Source: an uncultured Opitutia bacterium
Lineage (GTDB): Bacteria; Verrucomicrobiota; Verrucomicrobiia; Opitutales; CAJWYM01
Assembly (NCBI GenBank): GCA_913049555.1
Contig: CAJWYM010000029.1
Span: 1-41,496 of the forward strand
DNA length: 41,496 nt
Reading direction: 5' to 3'
The notes under the pieces are model-generated. The model saw only the letters and a program-made list of their open reading frames with translations. It ran no database searches and was not told the DNA's origin. Position numbers and translations under genes: made by a program. Positions 38,083 through 41,496 of the stretch are shown in pieces; the first letter of the stretch is position 1; the number at the start of each line of letters is the position of its first letter.

Positions 38083-39006
38083 ATGAAAGTTGTTACCATA
38101 CTCTCCATTTTAATTCGTGTAATTGCAATCGCCGGTGCCGGGATTGCTTTTTGGTTTTTTGATGAAACCAACGGCAAACTAGAACAAAAACACGCGGATT
38201 ACATGGAGGAGAAGGGGATTCGTGAGGATACGGAGCAGAAGCTAGAAACTGAAGAGGGCAAGGTGAAAGCATTGCGGAACAATGTTGCTAATCTCGAACA
38301 AGATGTTCGGGAGAAAATTTCCATAATTGCTGCCAAGGACGATTCAATTCGCAACAAAAGCTCAGAAATAAAAAATCTTCAGTCCGAGAAAAAGACCCTC
38401 AAAGAAACTACGGACGACCAGATTGCTGAGCTTTCCAAGCAAAAAAGAAATCTGCAAGGTGAAGTGGATTCCTTCAGAAACCAGTTGGATGAGATGCAGG
38501 ATGAAATGGATCAGAAGATCGCCGAAAAAGACGATCAAATTGCCGAAAAGGAAGACGAGATTGCTCAATTAGAAGTGGATGTGGAGTCTAAAATTCTTGA
38601 GGTTGAAGCGATCAAAGAAAAGTATGAAACAGGTTCGGTTGGTGGCGGTCCAGCCGTGGCCATGAATACTAACAGCGCTTCCTCTGAAACCGAATCTAAA
38701 GCGAATGTCCTACCTTCTGAAAATATTTCATCCAAATCACCAATGGGTCTTCCTGATGCTGCTGGTAATGAGATTGAAACTTCTATTGTGAAGGTGAATA
38801 AAAGTAGAAGTCTACTTGTTATCCCTGTGGGAACGGTTGAAAGTATGGCAGCGGGTAAGAAACTCTATGTGCACAATGGTGGGAAAGAAATTGCACTTTT
38901 ACACGTCATTGAAGCAGGGATTGATTACAGTGTAGCCAGTATTCATCCAAGTTTTGGATCCCCAAGGAGTTTGTCTGCAGGAGATTCTATTAAGTTGGTA
39001 TTTTGA
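38083..39006 (+). CDS. Membrane-anchored coiled-coil protein with C-terminal beta domain
   Basis: 307 aa. One hydrophobic segment at about 7-26 anchors the protein (N-in, or an uncleaved signal). A long heptad-like coiled coil covers about 32-185, with repeats of the kind KDDQIAEKEDEIAQLE. A Ser/Asn/Pro-rich linker (about 188-228) leads to a compact Val/Leu-rich C-terminal domain (about 230-307), with the pattern IVKVNKSRSLLVIPVGT, GKKLYVHNGG and LSAGDSIKLVF. That pattern recalls the small beta domains found at the ends of MreC-like coiled-coil proteins. The architecture suggests an envelope scaffold, but no named family is recognised. A tiny lipoprotein gene follows 20 bp downstream. Confidence 0.75.
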   Translation: MKVVTILSILIRVIAIAGAGIAFWFFDETNGKLEQKHADYMEEKGIREDTEQKLETEEGKVKALRNNVANLEQDVREKISIIAAKDDSIRNKSSEIKNLQSEKKTLKETTDDQIAELSKQKRNLQGEVDSFRNQLDEMQDEMDQKIAEKDDQIAEKEDEIAQLEVDVESKILEVEAIKEKYETGSVGGGPAVAMNTNSASSETESKANVLPSENISSKSPMGLPDAAGNEIETSIVKVNKSRSLLVIPVGTVESMAAGKKLYVHNGGKEIALLHVIEAGIDYSVASIHPSFGSPRSLSAGDSIKLVF

Positions 39007-39026
39007 TTTCATAAGCGTATTTTTTA

Positions 39027-39206
39027 ATGAGACGATTGATTCAAACCTTTTTCCTATTTTTAATGATACTTTTCGCCAGTTCTTTGTCGGGTTGTTTTAC
39101 TGCTACAGAGGATGAATCCTCTCTCCCTTGGGGCAGGCCAGCTTCTTGGGAAAACTCAATGCCGGGTATGCCAGGTATGCCAGGTATGGGGGGTGGATAT
39201 CGCTGA
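39027..39206 (+). CDS. 59-residue lipoprotein with MPG-repeat tail
   Basis: 59 aa from the ATG at 39027. Two Arg after the start, a hydrophobic core (TFFLFLMILFASSL) and a textbook lipobox LSGC (Cys23) give a convincing lipoprotein signal. The mature peptide is only 37 residues: TATEDESSLPWGRPASWENS, then MPGMPGMPGMGGGYR. It lies 20 bp after the coiled-coil membrane protein gene and 26 bp before an intrinsic terminator. The quality of the signal and the position argue that it is real. Function unknown. Confidence 0.7.
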   Translation: MRRLIQTFFLFLMILFASSLSGCFTATEDESSLPWGRPASWENSMPGMPGMPGMGGGYR

Positions 39207-39225
39207 TTTTTGTATTTTTTAGTTT

Positions 39226-39942
39226 TTAACGAGTCTCAAATAAATCTTTTTTTATTTGAGACATTTTTTTGTCCATAGGGCTCACACATTTGAGTATTTT
39301 TTTTGTTCTTGGATGTTCAAATTCAATGGAATGGGCGTGCAGTAGCAAACGATAACAGTCATAATATTTTCTAAAAAGTCGGTTGTATTCTCCATCTCCA
39401 TGACGAGTGTCTCCAATAATTGGATGGCGAATATGCGCAAGGTGGCGACGCAATTGATGCTTGCGGCCAGTTGTAGGCTTTAATTCTAAATAGGAGTATC
39501 TAGTTTGTGGGTAGCGCCGGGAAGCTATTTCAGAAACAGACTTTTCTATTGTGAGGTAACTGCTGATTGCTTCTTGCTTTTGATTTTTAGTATTATTGGG
39601 GAATCTCTTATCCCATTCTTTGATGAGTGGGTAATCAATGGTCTCCGAATCAAGTGTATGTCCCCGAACGATTGCGTGGTAAGATTTGATTACTTTTCTA
39701 TTTTCAAAAAGAGTGTTTAGCTTGGGCGTAATTTCTCGATTTAAAGAGAAGAGTAGGCAACCAGAGGTAGGTTTATCCAGTCGATGAACAGGAAAAACCC
39801 ATTGACCTATCTGATCTCTGAGCAGAAGCATAGCGCTCGACTTCTCCGAGGGATCTAAATCACTTTTATGGACGAGTAGTCCACTGGGTTTGTTAATAAT
39901 AAGGAGGTCCTTGTCTTGGTATAAAATTTCTAAATTCTCCAT
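39226..39942 (-). CDS. truC: tRNA pseudouridine-65 synthase-like (RluA family, TruC type)
   Basis: 238 aa. The N-terminus LEILYQDKDLLIINKPSGLLVHKS and VFPVHRLDKPTSGCLL, with the catalytic Asp56, match the TruC branch. So do the KSYHAIVRG and YPQTRYSYLELKPTTGRKHQLRRHLAHIRHPIIGD blocks, the latter nearly as in E. coli TruC. TruC modifies U65 of tRNA-Ile and tRNA-Asp. The last codons of the gene (MSQIKKDLFETR) overlap a terminator hairpin that serves the opposite strand. Confidence 0.93.
   Translation of the reverse strand: MENLEILYQDKDLLIINKPSGLLVHKSDLDPSEKSSAMLLLRDQIGQWVFPVHRLDKPTSGCLLFSLNREITPKLNTLFENRKVIKSYHAIVRGHTLDSETIDYPLIKEWDKRFPNNTKNQKQEAISSYLTIEKSVSEIASRRYPQTRYSYLELKPTTGRKHQLRRHLAHIRHPIIGDTRHGDGEYNRLFRKYYDCYRLLLHAHSIEFEHPRTKKILKCVSPMDKKMSQIKKDLFETR
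39233..39270 (+). terminator. Intrinsic terminator for the pgi-lipoprotein cluster, inside the truC coding end
   Basis: Perfect 12-bp stem GTCTCAAATAAA (39233-39244) / TTTATTTGAGAC (39251-39262) with a 6-nt loop, followed by ATTTTTTT. It lies 26 bp after the small lipoprotein stop on the + strand and entirely within the final codons of the convergent truC gene. Confidence 0.85.
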
Positions 39943-40046
39943 GAATTTGGATCTAAATAAATTGAGCTTCTATCTATAACCTACAAACACTTATAATATC
40001 TTCAAGTGCTGAATTTAGGTTGAAATGACTTATGATTTAAGGGATT

Positions 40047-40853
40047 ATGATATTAGATCCTATGGAAAAAACCGGCAAAGCAACGACCCAGACAATTTTA
40101 CAGTTAAAAAACAATCGCCCAATTGTGTCTGTGACTGCCTATGATTTTTTAACGGCTAAGATTGCGAACGCTGCCCAAGTGGATATGATTCTTGTAGGGG
40201 ATTCTGTGGGAACCACACATTTGGGCTTTGATAGTACAGTTCCTGTTACCTTGGATATGATGACGCATCATTGTCGAGCGGTTACACGAGCGAAGCCTTC
40301 TGCCTTAGTAGTTGGCGACATTCCATTTGGGGAAATGGCAAAATCTTCTGATTCTATTGTTGAAGCTTGTTGTCGGCTGATTCAAGAGGGGCAAGTGGAT
40401 GCGGTTAAAGTAGAGGCCTCTTTTGAGGATGCTCCTATCATTGAGAAATTAGTGAAGGCTGGAATTCCCGTTTTGGGACACATCGGTTTGCTGCCCCAGA
40501 CCGTTCAAGTCTTGGGGAAGTATCGGAAATTCGGGAAGGTCAAGGGGGAGCAAGAGCAATTGTTGAAGGATGCGATTGCCCTTGAGTCCGCAGGATGTTT
40601 TGGTTTGATTGGTGAAATGATCGATGCTGATTGGACTAAAAGACTGACTCAAGAATTAAAAATACCCCTTATTGGAATTGGATGTGGTCCTGCTTGTGAT
40701 GGTCAAATTTTGGTTTCTTCAGATTTGCTCGGTTTGGACCTCGATCAAAAACCCCCTTCTTTTGTTAAAGTTTATGATAAAATCGGTGAACAAATTCACT
40801 CCGCCTTTGTCCAATATAGAGACGAAGTCATAAATAGAAATTTTCCTAAATAA
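40047..40853 (+). CDS. panB: 3-methyl-2-oxobutanoate hydroxymethyltransferase
   Basis: First committed step of pantothenate/CoA synthesis, making ketopantoate. 268 aa. VSVTAYDFLTAKIA, ILVGDSVGTTHLGFDSTVPVTLDMM (Mg/substrate site) and VKVEASFED are typical. So are VLGHIGLLPQTV, CFGLIGEMIDADWTKRL with its catalytic Glu, and PLIGIGCGPACDGQILVSSDLLG. The ATG at 40047 is used here; an internal Met at 40062 is possible. Its TAA overlaps the gpsA ATG by 1 bp (TAATG). Confidence 0.97.
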   Translation: MILDPMEKTGKATTQTILQLKNNRPIVSVTAYDFLTAKIANAAQVDMILVGDSVGTTHLGFDSTVPVTLDMMTHHCRAVTRAKPSALVVGDIPFGEMAKSSDSIVEACCRLIQEGQVDAVKVEASFEDAPIIEKLVKAGIPVLGHIGLLPQTVQVLGKYRKFGKVKGEQEQLLKDAIALESAGCFGLIGEMIDADWTKRLTQELKIPLIGIGCGPACDGQILVSSDLLGLDLDQKPPSFVKVYDKIGEQIHSAFVQYRDEVINRNFPK

Positions 40854-41496
40854 TGAATATTTGTATCTTAGGTGCTGGAGCATGGGGAACTGCAATGGCG
40901 ATCCATTTAAATAAAGGGGGACATTCTGTTTCTTTAGTGCCAAGGCGACTGAAGCATGCCATGGAAATTGCCCAGACAAGAAATAACCAAGATTATTTGC
41001 CAGATGTAGAACTGCCGCTCTCAATCCAAATTGGTTATGAGGTCGGTCCAGCTATTATGGAATCCGATATGATTTTGTTGGCTTGTCCCTCTAAGGGATT
41101 GAAAGCTTTGTTACCTGAGATTAAAAAACACGCTAAAACGTCTCTAAGACTGAAAATGATTTTAACGCTTTGCAAGGGATTGGATCCAGATACCCTTCAA
41201 TTTCCTGTTGAAATCTGTCATGATTTTTTTGGAGATACTTATCTTTCGGGTTGTTTTTCTGGGCCAACCAACGCACTAGAGGTAGCCAATTCTAAGCCAG
41301 CAGCAGCTGTGATCGCTGCAAAATGCTCTCAGGATGAAATTCTTCCTTTTCAGAAGGCTCTCCACAGCGACTCTCTTCGCGTTTATTGGTCTGAGGATGT
41401 AGCGGGAATTGAACTGGGAGCTTGTTTGAAAAATGTATATGCCATTGCTGCTGGAATCTCGGATGGATTAGGCCTTGGCGACAATGCTAGAGCTGC
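40853..41496 (+). CDS. gpsA: NAD(P)-dependent glycerol-3-phosphate dehydrogenase, 3'-truncated by the window end
   Basis: Supplies glycerol 3-phosphate for phospholipid synthesis. The first 214 codons are visible, beginning MNICILGAGAWGTAMA, a Rossmann GxGxWG motif. Further blocks are CKGLDPDT, FSGPTNALEVANSKPAAAV (usually GPSFA), and VAGIELGACLKNVYAIAAGISDGLGLGDNARA with the catalytic Lys, which is where the window ends. The FSGPTNA form is a small deviation from the usual GPS/TFA. It is translationally coupled to panB. Confidence 0.95.
   Translation, partial: MNICILGAGAWGTAMAIHLNKGGHSVSLVPRRLKHAMEIAQTRNNQDYLPDVELPLSIQIGYEVGPAIMESDMILLACPSKGLKALLPEIKKHAKTSLRLKMILTLCKGLDPDTLQFPVEICHDFFGDTYLSGCFSGPTNALEVANSKPAAAVIAAKCSQDEILPFQKALHSDSLRVYWSEDVAGIELGACLKNVYAIAAGISDGLGLGDNARA

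Noticed and set aside
1-41496. CRISPR arrays, toxin-antitoxin pairs, integrases, transposases, tRNA genes
   Set aside because: Reading both strands I found no regularly spaced repeats, no recombinase or transposase motifs and no tRNA-like cloverleaf; a tRNAscan or Infernal run could still reveal small RNAs I cannot see.

Overview
The window is a gene-dense stretch of bacterial chromosome with moderate to low GC. It holds mostly housekeeping genes, with no rRNA, no recognisable tRNA, no CRISPR array and no intact mobile element. ADP-heptose (LPS core) genes, an outer-membrane phosphate porin, lipoprotein signals and a secreted sulfatase point to a Gram-negative cell with an outer membrane. The sulfatase, the OleA-type thiolase and the gene content suggest a marine Verrucomicrobiota/PVC bacterium. 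That placement is an inference from gene content; no marker-gene tree was run.

Layout. 1-2.4 kb (+): 3' end of an acidic, proline-tailed protein, then heptose-7-phosphate kinase and a GmhB-like phosphatase overlapping by 4 bp. 2.5-5.6 kb (-): a permuted papain-like lipoprotein, a spacer of about 0.5 kb, a small exported protein and a sulfatase. 6.0-8.05 kb (+): lipA and class II fructose-bisphosphate aldolase, ending in a strong bidirectional terminator. 8.2-16.25 kb (-): transcription/translation cluster nusA-infB-rbfA-nrnA-truB-ribF followed by an OleA-like thiolase. 16.3-17.4 kb (+): hemB. 17.4-26.8 kb (-): moaC with an upstream coupled secreted protein, dinB, prephenate dehydrogenase, a YmdB-type phosphodiesterase, a Sel1-repeat protein and dnaE. 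27.0-33.7 kb (-): a complete phosphate-uptake module, pstS-pstC-pstA-pstB-phoU plus an OprO/P-type porin. 34.0-34.7 kb (-): scpB. 34.8-39.2 kb (+): ilvD, pgi, a membrane-anchored coiled-coil protein and a tiny lipoprotein. 39.2-39.9 kb (-): truC-like pseudouridine synthase. 40.0 kb to the end (+): panB and the start of gpsA.

How the parts work together. The phosphate block is the clearest coordinated system: an outer-membrane anion porin, a periplasmic binding protein, an ABC permease pair with its ATPase, and PhoU. The pstS and porin promoters carry matching Pho-box-like 7-4-7 repeats, each 9-10 nt upstream of a -10-like hexamer. Both permease subunits have unusually large periplasmic insertions.

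I see no obviously new defence, secretion or mobile system here. The most worthwhile items are the shared Pho-box architecture, the enlarged PstC/PstA, an OleA-like enzyme next to the nusA-ribF cluster, a terminator hairpin overlapping the coding end of truC, a GmhB without most of its zinc ligands, and a 59-residue lipoprotein gene beside a coiled-coil membrane protein.
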